DNA of 64,000 nucleotides. It comes from Marthasterias glacialis. Its lineage: Eukaryota; Echinodermata; Asteroidea; Forcipulatida; Asteriidae. Under the pieces are notes generated by a model, which was not told where the DNA came from, searched no databases, and worked only from the letters and a program-made list of their open reading frames with translations. The DNA is taken from assembly GCA_911728455.2 (NCBI GenBank), contig OU452231.1, forward strand, positions 4,682,236 through 4,746,235, written 5' to 3'. Below, piece by piece: positions 1 through 13,466 of this stretch. Positions within the stretch are counted from its first letter, which is position 1, and every line of letters begins with the position of its first letter. A program made the translations under genes and the position numbers.

Positions 1-245
1 TACGATTTTAATTTCGATTGTAAACAATTGAAATTAAGGACAACAGGACAATATGTTTACATGGCACATGCTGATAAGTGTGCAAGGTTTTTCACTAGGC
101 CTACTCTTTCCTGACGCTCGGACGACAGATTGAGCCCAATGCCCCCAAATTTTCACGGGTTTGTTTTTTTCATATATAGGTCTAAATGCATCACACAAAA
201 TTAAAACCAAAAAACAAAAAGGAAGCCAACAAAAGACACTGCACT
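1..245 (+). repeat. Interspersed repeat R1, partial copy
   Basis: Shares long blocks (TTGAGCCCA...TTTTCAC, CATCACACAAA, CACTGCACTG) with 59290-59700 on the same strand, and in reverse complement with 4290-4690, 35985-36290 and 48190-48605. Fuller copies have inverted ends resembling TTACCAATCxTGTAC, so R1 behaves like a MITE. This copy is cut by the window edge. Confidence 0.6.
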
Positions 246-358
246 GCTGCCTACTGTACTGATCAACTTACAATACAAGTTAAAAACGCTGGAGACTACA
301 AAAAATGCAATAACCAATAGGCCTATATATAGGCAATAACAATAACATGCTTAACACA

Positions 359-436
359 CAGTAACACTAACACTAACAGTAACACTAACACTAACAGTAA
401 CACTTACACTAACAGTAACACTAACAGTAACACTTT
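359..436. repeat. Minisatellite, AACACT/AACAGT hexamers
   Basis: About thirteen short units alternating AACACT and AACAGT, with one AACACTT variant. No coding potential. Confidence 0.8.
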
Positions 437-660
437 GTGTCTACACAGTTAAACAAAATTATCGGAAACGTTACACACACAAACAATTATTGGAAACTTT
501 CCCCAACTATTTATATTCTTGACATGGTTGAAATTCCTATGAATTAATATTCACATTTAATAACACATTTAAAACTGTGCATCATATGATTTCGACCAAA
601 AGTTTGTGCAAAACCTACCGTGAAAAAACAGTGGACGGACATCAACTGGTTAACCTGACT

Positions 661-1340
661 GAAGCTAGCCGCAAATTAACTACGAATGTGTGCCAGCCGC
701 TAATTCCCAATTCACGGCTGCGAATTCCAGCCGCAAATTCGAGAGGCCGGCCAGCCGGCGTCGCGACTTCCCTGTACCAGTTACCGGGAGCGACAAAATT
801 TACTAGACTTGTAGAATGACAACTAACCACTTAATTGTTCTTATTACTTAGAGGCTTAGATGTTATCTTTTCTTTCTATTTTATTAACAAATTCAGGTCA
901 TTATGAGACATTGTGAACCAAATTGAATCACGACAACAGACCATTAAAAGGTTTATTCGATCCTTAAAAAGTTAAAAAAACTCCCAATATACTTTTTCAA
1001 AATGTCAACTCTTTTGAAAAGGAAGGGCGCCACTTTTAAAACAAAATGTACCTTACATTATTTACAAATGTTTCATTGCTATTATTTATTAAGGGTTCCT
1101 AATTAAAAACACTTCCAAATATTCCGTTGCAGATAATTGGGCCCACTAATGTCTAATTAGAACACTTTGAATGGTGTAATTTTCGTCTCTTTTGATTGGC
1201 ATTTTTAGAACAGATTGACGAAGGGAGTCACTTTAAAACGAAATGTACCTCACATAATTTATTAATGGTTAATTTTTATTATCTAATCCATAAGACAACA
1301 TCATAACAAGTCTTAATATACCGTTTCAGCTAATTGGGTC
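661..1340 (+). repeat. Left long inverted repeat arm
   Basis: Aligns with the reverse complement of 24000-24648. Shared landmarks, in order: GCTAGCCGCAAATT, AATTCCCAATTCACGGCTG, GGCGACAAAATTT-like, TAGATGTTATCTTTTCTTTC, CATTATGAGACATTGTG, TTCGATCCTTAAAA, TTTTTCAAAATxTCAACTC, then AGCTAATTGGGCCCACTAAT-like. The arms differ by scattered substitutions and small indels, so the copies are old. Confidence 0.75.
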
Positions 1341-2160
1341 GACTAACTAGTGCCTAATTAGATCCCTTTGAATGGTGTAATTTTAGTCTCTTTTTATTGG
1401 TATTTTCAGAACAAATTGACAACAAATCCCTTCAAAAGAAAATAATGTACCTCACATAGTTAGTTAATTTTCACTGTTTATTATCTAATCGTTAAGTCGA
1501 CATCATAATGTGTCTCAATATTCCGTTGCGGCTAATTGGGCTATATTAGTGCCAAAATATAAAACACTTAAGATGGCGTCACTTTCGTCACTTTTAAAAG
1601 GAGTTTTTAATACAAATTGACGAAGGGCGTCCCTTTAAAACAAAACGTACCTCAAATAATTCATTATTTAATTTGTATGAACTAATCCTTAAGACAACAT
1701 AATACGTCTAAATATTCCGTTGCAGCTAACTGTATAACTTAATTAGTGCCTAATTAGAACACTTTATATAGTGTGATTTTCGTCACTTTTGACTATAATT
1801 TTTAGAACAAATTGACGACAGGCATCCCTTTAAAACAAAATGTACCTATTATAATTTATTAATATTAAAATTTTATTATCTTATCCTAGAGGCATTATCA
1901 TAACACGTCTAAACATTCCGTTCCGTGTGCCTAATTAGAACGCTTTATATGGTGTGATTTACGTCATTTTTGAATTAAAGCAATTTTCAGAACAAATTGA
2001 CAACTGACATCCCTTTAATAAAAAAAAATGTACCTCACATAATTGATTAATGTATGATGTGATTTTCGACACTTTTGATAGTAAAACGTCCTTTTAAAAG
2101 AGACAAAAATTACACAATGTAAAATGTTCTAACTCGACATTAATAATGAGTGAGCCCAAT
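1000..2160 (+). repeat. Subterminal tandem array, ~197-bp unit, about 6 copies
   Basis: The motif ATTCCGTTGCAGCTAATTGGG recurs in varied form near 1131, 1328, 1530, 1724 and 1925, a spacing of 194-202 bp. Each unit also carries ATTAGTGCCTAATTAGAAC, a GGTGTAATTTTCGTC box, AACAAATTGACGAAGG and AAAATGTACCTCACATAAT. Units are diverged. The same unit occurs inverted at 15190-15727 and 23690-24228. Confidence 0.8.
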
Positions 2161-2720
2161 TAGCAAGGGGGGTTCGGGGGCATAGCCACCGAAACGCTCA
2201 TGAAGTTTTTCACTGATTCGAAGGTCTAAATTGGCCCTCAAATGCCGAGCATTAGACAATTATTCGAAATGCAAGCTTCGAAACCCGTACTCTTTTGCGA
2301 ATCCCCCGTTGGCGTATGCCTACAAATTCTAGTGGGGGTCCAGGGTGCGAAGCTCCCGGACGCCCTACGGTTTAAAGTGTTTTCAGAGCTAATGAGGACC
2401 ATCAAGTTGTCGAAAATGAACGTTTAATCTTGAAATTCGGGACAAATCCCCTACTGTTGAAGTCTACAGGGGCAACAATTTCTATGGGGGTCCAGGGGCG
2501 AATTCTCCGGACGTTCTAAGATTTTTAGTTTTTTTTTCATTAATAAAAAAAATGCCGTCAAGTTGCCGAAATTAAAGTTTTGTTATTTTGGACATGTGAA
2601 CTAATGACCCTAATTAAATCTAAGAGGCAGAAATTCTGCAAGGGTGGAAGCCCCGGACGCTCTGCGGCTTTTAGTGTTTTCAGAACGTAGATTTACGCAC
2701 GTTGCCGAGATTCAAATAAT
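2161..2720 (+). repeat. Degenerate tandem segment, ~150-190-bp unit, 3 copies
   Basis: The phrase GGGGGTCCAGGGxGCGAA..CTCCCGGACG followed by a TTTAGTGTTTTCAGA box appears near 2330, 2490 and 2640. Short frames across it are not conserved between units, so I read it as non-coding. Confidence 0.55.
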
Positions 2721-2880
2721 AATTCAAAGTTTGACTTCTCATACTACAAGGATTGAACTGAAATTTTCAGTCGGAAAATTGTTCGGCTTGCCGAATGGAT
2801 CTGTCTTCAGCCCGAGCCCTTACTCGGGTAAGTTTGGTGCTCAATTTGCCGACTGTGGCTCTAAAAATGACCACTTATGA

Positions 2881-5800
2881 AAAATATTGGGGGTTGTCAC
2901 ACCCCGGTCGCTATCTGAGAAGATGTTCAGTTGCATTATGGATGCCCTCTGTGTTGTTAACGTTCTACGTGGTTAATTCAAATAATTACAGACAGTACCA
3001 AAAATCTTGGGGGGGGGGGGAGAGATGGACCTTCGCCCCCCCCCCCCGGACAAAAAGGTGGGGGAATATATCCTCCATCCCCCTGGTATGTTTTAATTTC
3101 ACTCTGTCATTATCACAAAAGTGGTCTTTCATCTTGCAATAAAAGCCCAATTTAAATATCCCCAAATTAAAAGAAAGTGGAAATAAGGAGAGAAAAGTAT
3201 GCTCTCAGATTTCCGAGTTATTCAAAATGTTGCGGTTCTATCGCTGGTGAGGAAACCATGCCCGATATGTGGCAGAGGGGGGGGGGGGGGGCAAATGTTC
3301 CCATTCTCTAACACACTCTTCCCCTCTTGTACAGAAGCACCCCCCCCTAAAATCCTCAAAAGAATTCCAGAGATTTCCAGAACACAATAAAGACACAATA
3401 GGAGGGGGGTGGACCCTGCCACATATCCAGCACAAAATGCTCCCCCACACCCACTTTTGCTGACTTGATGGACTAGCTCGTGTTGAAAAAGAGTCACACT
3501 CACCTCCCCCTCAAGGTTTACATAATTATAAGGAAACTGTTAACCTTCAGGGTACCAGCTCGGAAGCTTGTAGAACCAACGCCCTACTTTGCATAAAGCA
3601 ACCGGTATTTCATCTATCGATATGCAAATTTTGTTTTATTATGTGTTGAGAATCCTACAACTGTAACCTTTGTATTATAGCATTCACTGTGACGATTAAA
3701 CGGCGCAGAAGCAACTGACTGTGAATTTAAACTGCTTCATGCAGCTCGTGGACTGGAGCCCGGAGCATGATGGCGTCACATTATTTGACTGGTAAGAAAA
3801 GTCGTCAAATCGTGTATTTTAAGATACTTAAAGAATAAAAACAGAAGCCAAATTTCCCTTCTGTCGTAGGCCTATTTCTGACTGCATGTTCAAACTATAT
3901 GATGTCCGGGTATTTTGTCTCTGAAGGCGCCACACCATGTAAAGTGTGTTGTACAATGGTCCGCCGTGCCACAATCCCTGTTCATGATCTTCTTTCCTGA
4001 CGATTTAATTACCTTTTCAGAATGACAGGTAATCTGTATAAAACTATCAAAACTTACAGTTCGGTAGAATTTCTTTTCCAGATAAAACAATTTGAGCAGG
4101 GGATGTATTAGGCTGTTTAAAATGGTCGTATGAGGGCTGGGGTACTTCAGGTAGAATCAGTCATAAGTCAAAAAGAAATTGTACAACATATTTTCTTATT
4201 TTTTTTTTTATTTTTAGACTGCTACAGATGCACCGTAAATCTTCAGGCCCTAATGGGTGGAATTTACATCGGGTTTTTTAATAATTGAATTTTTAAAATT
4301 GTTTTGTTTCATTCTGTTTAATTGTTTCTTATGCTTGAAAGGTAAACTATACAAATGGTAAAGTTAATAGTTCAGTGTTCTTACTTTGTGTGATTCAATA
4401 ATTACATTATACATGGAAGAAAACCTGTGAAAATTTGGGCTCAATCCGTCATCCGAGTCAGAAGAAAATGATGGACAAAACGCCCACACTTTTCAGAATG
4501 TAAACACACTGTACATAATTTCGACTGTTACAACCGAAATTAAAATCTGGGTTTTTTAATTCTATTTTCTCGACTTTGACAGTATTTCAGACAAAAGCAT
4601 TCAGTAATCTTTCAAACCGATACTAAAAAATAAAAAGGATGAATGCCATTCATGTATTGTACCTTTAAGATTTAAACGGCTTTATTTTCACAGATTTTCT
4701 GTAATCGCTTCTCCTCGGCAAGACAACTTACTCCAGTGATTACTTTTGTTTGTCTTTTTATCTTTCAGATGATTGCTACGTCATCGTGAAAAGTTCAAAG
4801 AAACTGCCATGATGTTTCAAAAGTACGGATCCCAGCCTGGTCCGGCAGATGTCCGCGGTACGGAGTGCAACAACAGTGTGCAGGTAGTGACGCAGTGTGC
4901 ATGACGCAGTGGAACATGGCCCGTTTGGTAACAGTATACTTTACAAACATGAATTGAACCATTGTTGATATAATTGTGTTTCAAAGTTTGATAGCAAAAT
5001 GAATGACTGAAGAGAAAACAAAAAAATCTCAATAGAACTGTTTCAAATTAAAATGAAGGCCTACCAACAACAATGGAAACTCTACAAGTCAACTAAAAAC
5101 TATATCATTGAATGCTGAGGTTATAGGGGGCTTACATGTTAATCTCTAGTCACAATTTTGTCCAAAATAAAACCATGTATTCCGAGAATACAACAATTCA
5201 CTTTAAAACCTAAGTTATTATGATCAACATTCTAAGTGATTGACGTTGCATTGAGCCAAAATAATATTATTGCATCTATGAACTGCAGGGACATACTACA
5301 AGATTGGGAATTATTGAAACAAAGTGATTAGTTTCATTCTAAAAGCGTTTTCATTATAAATACAATACCAGTACCGATTCGCCAGAGAATACTTTCCATC
5401 AAAAATACTTTTAAAACCAACGAAAATCTTTTAAAAGACCTCACAAAATCATCCATCAAAATGCAGGAACCAAAACAAGCTCAATGGTCATGAACGTGCA
5501 AGAAAATCCCAAATAAAACATAAAGTGATCTTTATTGTTTTTACTGAAAACTTGACAACGAACATGATGGAATTTTCACTCAGAGAGATAGATATTATTT
5601 GCTTCAAAAAAAGAATTATTTAAACCTAGCCTTCACTGTGCACCGTATAACCGTCTGTTGCAGCCTGTCTTTTTGTCTGGGTACGGGTAAGTTTAATTTG
5701 CTTCATTTATTATTTATTATTAATGTGTCTCTTCAAACTACAAACAACTAATTACCTAAAATGGTAATGTTGACAATTAGTCCTAAATTGTGTTTGGTTG

Positions 5801-7448
5801 AAGGCTAACAGAAAAACAAAATAATGGCATATTTTTTCTTCTGGGACTGGGAGAAAAGTCAATTGAATTTCTTAAATAGAATTGTTGTGAATAAAAGCTT
5901 GAATTTTAGTTTCAAAATGCATTGCTCGATATCGATTCAAGTTGAGGCTTTATTCATGATTAATTTGGAATTGAGGCTGCCATATAAAACACCACTCTCC
6001 GTAGCTAAGCGCTGCTAACATCGGTGAAAATTACTAGTGTGATGTTAGTTATAGCATGAACATTTTCTTTCTTGACAAACTCTTTTATTTGGGTTATCAA
6101 AACAATTATTAGATTGGCGAGGCTACCCGATACACTCCTATAGGAAATAATGTGCACTGTACGCCCACGCATTAGTTGCAGCATGGAGCCATGATTGCAA
6201 GAACCACGTGTGAAAATTAGGCTACTTCTGTTCAAAGTTTGAGTTATCTGACCCTCATTCTCAACTTTGTTCCAAGTCCAACATAAACTAAAATATAGCA
6301 CTTGACCAACTCGATTGCAGGCCTTTTAACTCTAGCGTGATCTTTTAACACAGCGGAATAAGTTTCCTTGGGCTGACCACACTAAGCTAACAAGATGAGA
6401 TAAAGAAATGACCAGATTCTTAATGGCTATACCATGGGGCAGACTTGTATGACATCCCCTCGTGACGCGTGTATTCAATCGACCTGGACAGTAAAACCGC
6501 GCTTTACACAAACAGCACAAAATAAACCTAATGCATTGGGCAGGGTATTTGAAGTGATTTTATTTGTGTTTTTTTTATTACATCATTTATTTTCTCGTCA
6601 TTTAAAAACGTAGGGTAAGTCAGTAATTTTTTTTTCAATACAGTTAGAAGAAAGCAGAAATTAAAAAAAGATGGAATGAAAAAGAATTGAAAGAGGTTTG
6701 CCTGTATTATGAAATGCCGAAATGGTGGTCATATTATTATTGATTAAGATGTTTGTTTAATTTCAATGGATTGGCGTGGGGTTCGGACTTAGGACAATAC
6801 AGACGATTCGAACTCGGACTTTGACTGCCCCGGCTTCGCACTTCGACTTTAGGCTTGGGATGAAATACAAAGCTGCCTCAGAGGTTTTCTTTTGCTTGTT
6901 TATTTTGACGTTGTCGTTCAGTGAATTTTGAAGTAGAAATTACATATTAATTTTCTATCATTTCTATTTATGTCAATATTCAGTCTATCTGTGGTTCCAT
7001 TTAGAACGGTATACAGTACAACATGAGCAATTATTTATACATAATTAAGTGTACATATTGTCCGTTGGTAATAAAAAGTTTTGAACATTTATAACAAATG
7101 TATTCTTTATATCAAAAACATTGTTTAGATTCCACACTTCCTATGGAAGCGCAATGCTGTTTTCAAAAGTTGATAAAAACGAAAACTTTTTAGAGGCATT
7201 TTGCCTAGTAAAATGCTCAATGTTAGACTGTATACTTCAATACAAGGGGTTACCGTAATTATTTGTAATGATCAGGTTACAGCTATCTTGTGATTACATT
7301 CACAACAATGTGGCCATAACGAGGCTATACGAAAAGCTATTGTCTATCCTCAGTTGTTTGTGTAATAAAAACCAGTCTTCAGGTTTGATATTGTGTAGCA
7401 GTGATTAAGACACAAGATGGCTGTAACATAGATACGTCCTATCATTTT
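2881..7448. other. Non-coding stretch inside the candidate element
   Basis: No convincing gene. It holds homopolymeric G and C runs between about 3010 and 3410, one R1 copy and AT-rich unique sequence. A short exon-like piece (about 3681-3790, with an AG before and GTAAG after) and a CAG/ATG at 4770 have no supporting partner exons. Confidence 0.5.
4290..4690 (-). repeat. Interspersed repeat R1
   Basis: Reverse-strand copy: contains GTGAAAATTTGGGCTCAATC, CACTTTTCAGAATGTAAACA and the ATTTCGACTGTTACAACCGA block shared with 48190-48605 and, inverted, with 1-245 and 59290-59700. Confidence 0.65.
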
Positions 7449-7795
7449 GTGGCGTGTCGTGGCCGAGCGGTTTAGTGCATCGGACTCAAGTTCTGGTGCC
7501 TAAGTCATCAGGATGTGGGTTCGAATCCCGGTCATGAATGACACTTGTGTCCTTGAGCAAGACACTTAACTAGAATTGCTTCAAATAGGGGAAGAGGCAG
7601 TCATGATTCCATTACCCCTCCCTGTTCTTAGCTGTGCTGTGAGGAGATTTGTGTTTATATATCTCCATGTCTTGTTTCTGCACATTGGGGCAGGTTTCTA
7701 TCCCTTCAAAAAAGTAGCTCACACCTCGAGTGCCCTTTGGGCCTTGTGGTGGGAGAATTGCGTTAAAAAATAAAGAAAAAGAAAAGTTCTCACAA
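7449..7795 (+). mobile_element. tRNA-derived SINE (Leu/Ser-like head)
   Basis: The head has a pol III A box (TGGCCGAGCGG) and B box (GGTTCGAATCC), followed by the tail phrase CCTTGAGCAAGACACTTAAC, a unique body and an A-rich end (AAATAAAGAAAAAG). A reverse-strand relative lies at 31987-32336. The extra bases between the boxes fit a class II tRNA ancestor. Confidence 0.8.
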
Positions 7796-8269
7796 GTCAA
7801 GCAACCTGATAGTTTAAACCTTAAACATTTTCAGACCAAGACATCTTTTAAAATCAGAACTTTACTTAATTTCTTTTCTTGAAAAGGATAAAGTACTTAT
7901 AATATTTTAATATAAATTAAAAAACCACTTGGCATTTTTAGTAATTAAACAGAGTTCATTAGTCCTAATTCAGTACTTTAAAAAGTATTATTTTTGTAAC
8001 ACATGGTGCAATTTAAAATACTGTGTTTGGAGGTAAAAAAGGTGCAATTTTCCCAGCCATAAATTTATTTATAGGGCTTTTCTAATTTTGGGTAGTATGA
8101 CATTTTGTAATGAAAATTCTACCAGAATTTTCTGAAGAACAAAAATTCTAATAGTTTCATAGTTCTTGACACCTTCTTATAGTGTGCCATTGTGTGGTGA
8201 GACGTGCTGCACTTCAAACTGCTGTGAGAAATCACAATGTTTGTATTGTAGCCGATCTATGTGGCTGGT

Positions 8270-8545
8270 AACTTCACCAAAGCTGAGAAGCTTTTCTTCT
8301 TAGCACATCATTAATTATGAGTGCATCAGTACTGATCAAACAATGCTTGAGTGAGTTTCCTTCTTGGCACATTTAGACTGGTAAGCGGCCGGACTGATTA
8401 GATTCCTGTGGTGATGGCCATCAGAGTATAAAGAGTCCATACCGCGTGAGAGAGTTTCCTGCTTCTCACATCGTTAGAATAGTCAACGGTTGGACTTAGA
8501 TTCTGGTGGTGATGGTCATCAGAGTAAAGAGTCCAAAGGCCTGAC
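8270..8545 (+). repeat. Degenerate tandem repeat, ~100-bp unit
   Basis: Two or three units ending in GATGGxCATCAGAGTAxAAGAGTCC, each preceded by GAGxGAGTTTCCT.CTT..CACAT. Repeated at 16771-17046 in copy 2 of the block. Confidence 0.6.
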
Positions 8546-9804
8546 TTGAAGAAGCAGAAGAAAAAAAGTGCACGTGTCTTCAAAGAGTCAGAGAAATGAA
8601 GAAGCATTCATTAGTGATTATCATAATGATCTTCAACTTTGAGATTTTTTACCAAGAGAGTGGCACAGTATCAGATGGTTTCAGAGAAGGCACATTGACT
8701 GTTTATAAAGTTAAGTACTTGCAATATCATTACTTCGTTCATTGAACTTGTTTGTGGTATTTGGCTGAACCATGTGTTATTGTGTAAAAAAAATTGCATT
8801 AGTTCATTTTCACTAAATGCACACTAAGTATTTTTAAAAGACTGAATGGTACTGATGAATGCGGCATTTTTGTTTGGATGAGAATACTAAACTGAACCCT
8901 CCAAAAATTGAAAAGTTTTTATTTTTATTTGGGAACTTTCTAATGCTGTTGTACGACTCTTCTTGAAAAGAAGTTATTCAGCTACCAAAACAAATTAAAG
9001 CAGATAAATAAATGCCAAGTGAAAATATAGTTCAAGACACTTTGGCAAAATTTTAGAACAATTTCTTTCATTGTTAGGGAAATAAACTGTAACAAAAAAT
9101 ATTTATGAAGACATGACTTAACCCCGTAAAAGATGAGGGTTATGACTATTTCAGTCACAGTCATGCTTGTTCACTTGCAATTGTTTTTCTTGTAAAACAT
9201 TACGGAGGAGTCTGTGGCGGTTTGTGTCGGTCAAACAGGGTTTGATAACCCCCTTTTGAACGTGATATCCCAGGTCCACCTATACCCAGGGTGGTCAGCA
9301 CCTCAGGAACTAAGTACAATTGAAAGAACTATTACACATGCCGATGAACATTGAACTCTTGTGCTGAGTAGAAAAGGAGACGGTAATCTAGAACAGAGAC
9401 TGCATGATGCAATATGAGGCGATTCTTCAACTTGATGAAGGACGACACGTGGTCTTAGCATACTGTGAACTGAGAGAACTAAAATAAAATACTGGTTGGC
9501 ATCTGCAAAAGTATGGACGGGCGCAACCACATCCCATCAATCATGTGAACCAAGTTCAAAGATATACTGATGGTTGTTTGACAATGGCGTCCTGGACAAA
9601 TTGATTTAGCAATTAAAAACGAGATGAACATTACACTTGTGACAGAGCAGATGAAGTCGCGACCGATCTATGGCATCAAATTCATGCAGCCATTAACAAT
9701 GCAGTCAAACTTCGTCTTCGTCTTCATCTTCGACTTCATAGTAGCCGATTTGAAAAAAAACTTAAAGTAATTGGTATCAACGCTCGATGGAATCCTCCAC
9801 AGCA

Positions 9805-10245
9805 GGAGACATGAACTGCAACCTCTCAGTCAGAGTGTGAACCAAGTGGAAGGAGGGAAGCTATTCGAATATTCATTCAAATTAGAATAGCTACCATTGA
9901 ACTTTGTGATTCAGTAACATCAATAATGGAATGACACTGAGAACACACAGCAACACGAGATATGAACTGCAAACTCTCAAACTGAGTGGAAGAAGGGAGT
10001 ATTAGTGTATTCATTCAAACGTATGGTGGACAATGAACTTTGTGCTTCAGTAACATCAATATTTGGAGTCACATTGAGCCTGAGACAGTGAACTGCAACA
10101 TCTCAGAGTGTGAACTAAGTGCAAGGAGTTATGCTAAACGATTTATTCAAACTAAAGGTTGGACATGAGCTACTACTGAACGTTGTGATTCGATAACATC
10201 AAAGATGAGTCACACTGAGATATATACAAGCAATGAGCTGTTATC
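9805..10245 (+). repeat. Degenerate tandem repeat, ~125-150-bp unit
   Basis: The motif xTGAACTGCAAxxTCTCA starts near 9811, 9962 and 10088. Each copy is followed by AAGTGGAAGGAGGGA-like, ATTCATTCAAA and TTGTGATTCAGTAACATCAA. Copy 2 of the block carries the same array at about 18306-18746. Confidence 0.65.
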
Positions 10246-10669
10246 CAGTAAAGAAAAAAATGGACAAACGACCGATACAATCACGTCTGCTTACTCCGAA
10301 TACACAATAAATTGCATGTGACGAGAATAGCCATAAAAAAAATTACACTTTTAAAATGCCCTTGAAATTAATTGTAGGTTTCAACAAAAACTCATTCAAT
10401 TAACCAAAACGGCTCATTCGTTTCCTTTGAAATTTTGAATGATCCGTCGCATTAGCATTCAGCAGTCAAGAGAATGAGTAATTTAATTTCAAGAGTATCA
10501 TGTATAGTAGAAATTCAACTGTATTATTGGTGATAGTCTTGAATGCCTATAAAAATGAAATAGAACGACTATAAAACAAATCAGAATGAGAAGAATGAAA
10601 TCATGTTTACACAAAAACGTAATTAAATGCAGTTAAAAAGGCAGTTATATAATAGTTAAAAGGAAATCC

Positions 10670-10910
10670 TACACAGCAAAAACTGGGGTGTTAAATTTAA
10701 CACCCCTGGTGTTTCTAGGGAACCACACCAAGAATTTTCACCAGTGTTAAAATTGTGGGTGTTATTTTAACACTATTGGTGTTATTATTTACACCCATGG
10801 GTGTACTGACACACCCATGGGTGTAAATGATAACACCAACAGTGTTAAAATGACACCAAATTGGTGTAGTCCTCTAGTAACACCGAAAATTGTTATTGTT
10901 TGCAGTGTAG
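10670..10910. mobile_element. Palindromic MITE (ACACAGCAAA/TTTGCAGTGT ends)
   Basis: The two halves are inverted complements rich in GGTGTTA/TAACACC, folding around a palindrome near ACACCCATGGGTGT. Ends are ACACAGCAAAAAC and TTGTTTGCAGTGT. No ORF. Duplicated at 19171-19411. Confidence 0.75.
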
Positions 10911-10962
10911 TTTGAATGAGTTACGAAAACATGCGTGAATGTGAATGCATGTTAATGAAATT

Positions 10963-11072
10963 GGAAACTTTTGAGACGTTAGCGGGCGCCCCAGTAACCG
11001 GTCCTTTTCTATTGCTCTCATAATAGAAAAGAACCCTTTACTGGGGCGCCCGCTAACGTCTCAAAAGTTTCC
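10963..11072. repeat. Near-perfect hairpin, ~110 bp
   Basis: Arms GGAAACTTTTGAGACGTTAG... and the complementary CTAACGTCTCAAAAGTTTCC flank a short loop near 11015. Both arms contain GGGGCGCC/GGCGCCCC, as in the hairpin at 44692-44810, suggesting one snapback family. Second copy at 19464-19573. Confidence 0.85.
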
Positions 11073-12705
11073 CATTGAATTATTTTTTGTCGAAATTGAC
11101 CTGGGATAAGGTCCGTACCGAAAGGGGAAAGTATAATGCATTGAAAATAGCATAATTAGTGATAAAGAAACAAATGGAACCTGAAGGTAGACCGAATAAG
11201 TTAGTAATAGAAATGATAGAATAACTTGTTAAAGCAGAAATGGATATCGGAATCTTTTCCAAACCCCATTTTAAGTTTTATTTCTTCGAATGACTACGTC
11301 TGTATAGATTTATTTTAGCAAAAATGTTGGCCAAAGCGCATTACATACATTTTGTTTTAAATTTTAACTCAAAAGCATAATAGCCTTTTGTGCATGAGAA
11401 ATAAGAATCATGATATTTTATATTTAGGCTATGTGAAAATCTTGTTATGTAGATGTGTCAGTCCTCAAGTGTTTAAATCCCTTTAACGAATTTCGTTCAT
11501 GTAGGACTACAGGCGCGTCTTTGATCAGTACTGATGAAAGTGGTTCAAATCCCCGGTGGATCCAAGCCGATTTGCAGACTGTAGATTATAAACAATTCTT
11601 TATCAACTACTGCAGATTGACCCAATTCACCTGATTTTTCACCGCCACAATAATATTGTTGGTTGCGCTATTGTTGAAGTCAATTTCCTGGTGCGTGATA
11701 CCGTGTATAGCGATCAGCAAATGCGCGCGCATGCAGTTTGAGGCCCAAAATGGCAGACCATGGGCAGACTGTAGCCGCGTGCGGCGTCAGTGCAGGGGGT
11801 CATACTCGCCTTAGCTAAAACTGTGGGAAATTATTCCTGCATTTTTCGCTTCCCGTCCTGATACACAATATCGTGAGCAAGTTATACCAGAAACTTACAT
11901 TTTTACCTTTCTGATAGATTAACAATGTAGTAATGTTATATAATACGTTATTTATTTTGAAACTATTCGATTCGGTTAAGGCAGTGTACAGGATTTGAAT
12001 GTTATTAAAATCGAATGATATTTTATCAATGATTATGATATATCAATTAACCTCCAGTTGGATTTTCCCCAAAACTATTCAGGATATGGAATGGCTGAAA
12101 CGGTCAAAATAATTTAAATGAGAAAACATTTAAGGATGCAAAACAATATTACTCGATGAAAACATTTCTACTGTGATTAAACGTACTTTAAGAGACTGCT
12201 ATTGTGAATAAAGCATGTACTTCGTCGGACCACAAAGTTTGGTTGGAAACTCATTACCGGTGGGTCGAACCAGTATAGTAGTTAACAAACATTTAGACAT
12301 CAAATCCTGTTTACCCTGCCTTTTAAAAACACAATTATGCTTAATGAAAAATGAATGCTTTGTTTTAATTTAATTACAGGGAGCCAGACCGACAGTTATT
12401 TCGAGAGCAAGAATGCAGTTGTACAAGCCTGGACACTATCCGGTGTATTCGGAAGCATCCTGCACCGCCGCACTTCAGAAATAGCAGCAAATTTAAACAA
12501 AATATTTGCCTAAAAAACAATGTTTGGAGGAAAAAAACATATCCAAAAGAAGCTCGTTTATAAAAGCGAATTTTTTTAGGGAAACAAACGTTGATTTTAA
12601 GTTGTATGCATAAGCTCATTTTACATATTAAAAACTTTTTTATAGATTTTATCTTTATACTACGAGATTTATATTTATTTTGTACACTGTCACATCATAA
12701 ATTGC

Positions 12706-13466
12706 AATAGACAGATTGCACGGCACGCGTTACACGTGACCTATTGTGGGTAGTAAATGTAAACAAACACGACGTCCTCCGTAGGAAAGTGCGGTACGGT
12801 ACGGTACATGATAATTGTTGCATTTCTTTATTCGATCGAGGCTTTTTTCTCATAAATTGTGCAAAATATTCCAGAGATTGTACCAGAGACATTCGAGTGG
12901 CTGAATAAAGCCAGTAAGGACAGTTCCAGCAAGTCTTGGGAATTGTACAAGTAACGTATAAATGTGCATGATGTGTACTAGTGCACGACGGAACGTTTGG
13001 GCCAGACGACCAAGATCACAAGCTTTTCAGCACAAGTATTTCAACGTTTTGAAGATGAATCATCCAAAGAAATTGCTTTCCAAAACTATATGTGATTCCT
13101 TTGCCTATTTAAAATTTTGCAAGGCTAGGTATAAATGCTCACTTTCCAGCGTTCTTTACCTTTTTTGTGCAGTGATTTAGGCCTACATTGCAAACAAAAT
13201 AACAGGCCCGGTAGTGCATAACTCAAAATAAACCTCTACCATCCTGGTAGTTTATGAAACAGTAATGTGATTAATAACAGTGTCACAACATACAACTTTA
13301 ATCAAATGGCTTAGTAACTGTGTTATTATTACCAAAAGCCGACTTTTGGAGTAACTCTGTCGGTCACAGCATGTATTTGCACGTAGTTTGCCATGTGCTC
13401 AGATGACGTATTACCCACAATAGGTCACGTGATGATATGTAAATTTAGTCGCGCATTCGGTCTATT
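12706..13466 (+). mobile_element. MITE family M1 (AATAGACCGATTGCGCGAC), ~760 bp
   Basis: Begins AATAGACAGATTGCACGGC and ends GCGCATTCGGTCTATT. Subterminal boxes CACGTGACCTATTGTGGGTA and TACCCACAATAGGTCACGTG are inverted. The body shares CTTTATTCGATCGAGGC and GGACAGTTCCAGCAAGTCTT with 30991-31759 and 56587-57312. No transposase. Second copy in the duplicated block at 21207-21967. Confidence 0.85.

Noticed and set aside
3681..3795. Exon-like segment with AG before and GTAAG after, containing ATGATGGCGTCAC
   Set aside because: No upstream or downstream partner exon in phase; splice-like ends alone are common by chance.
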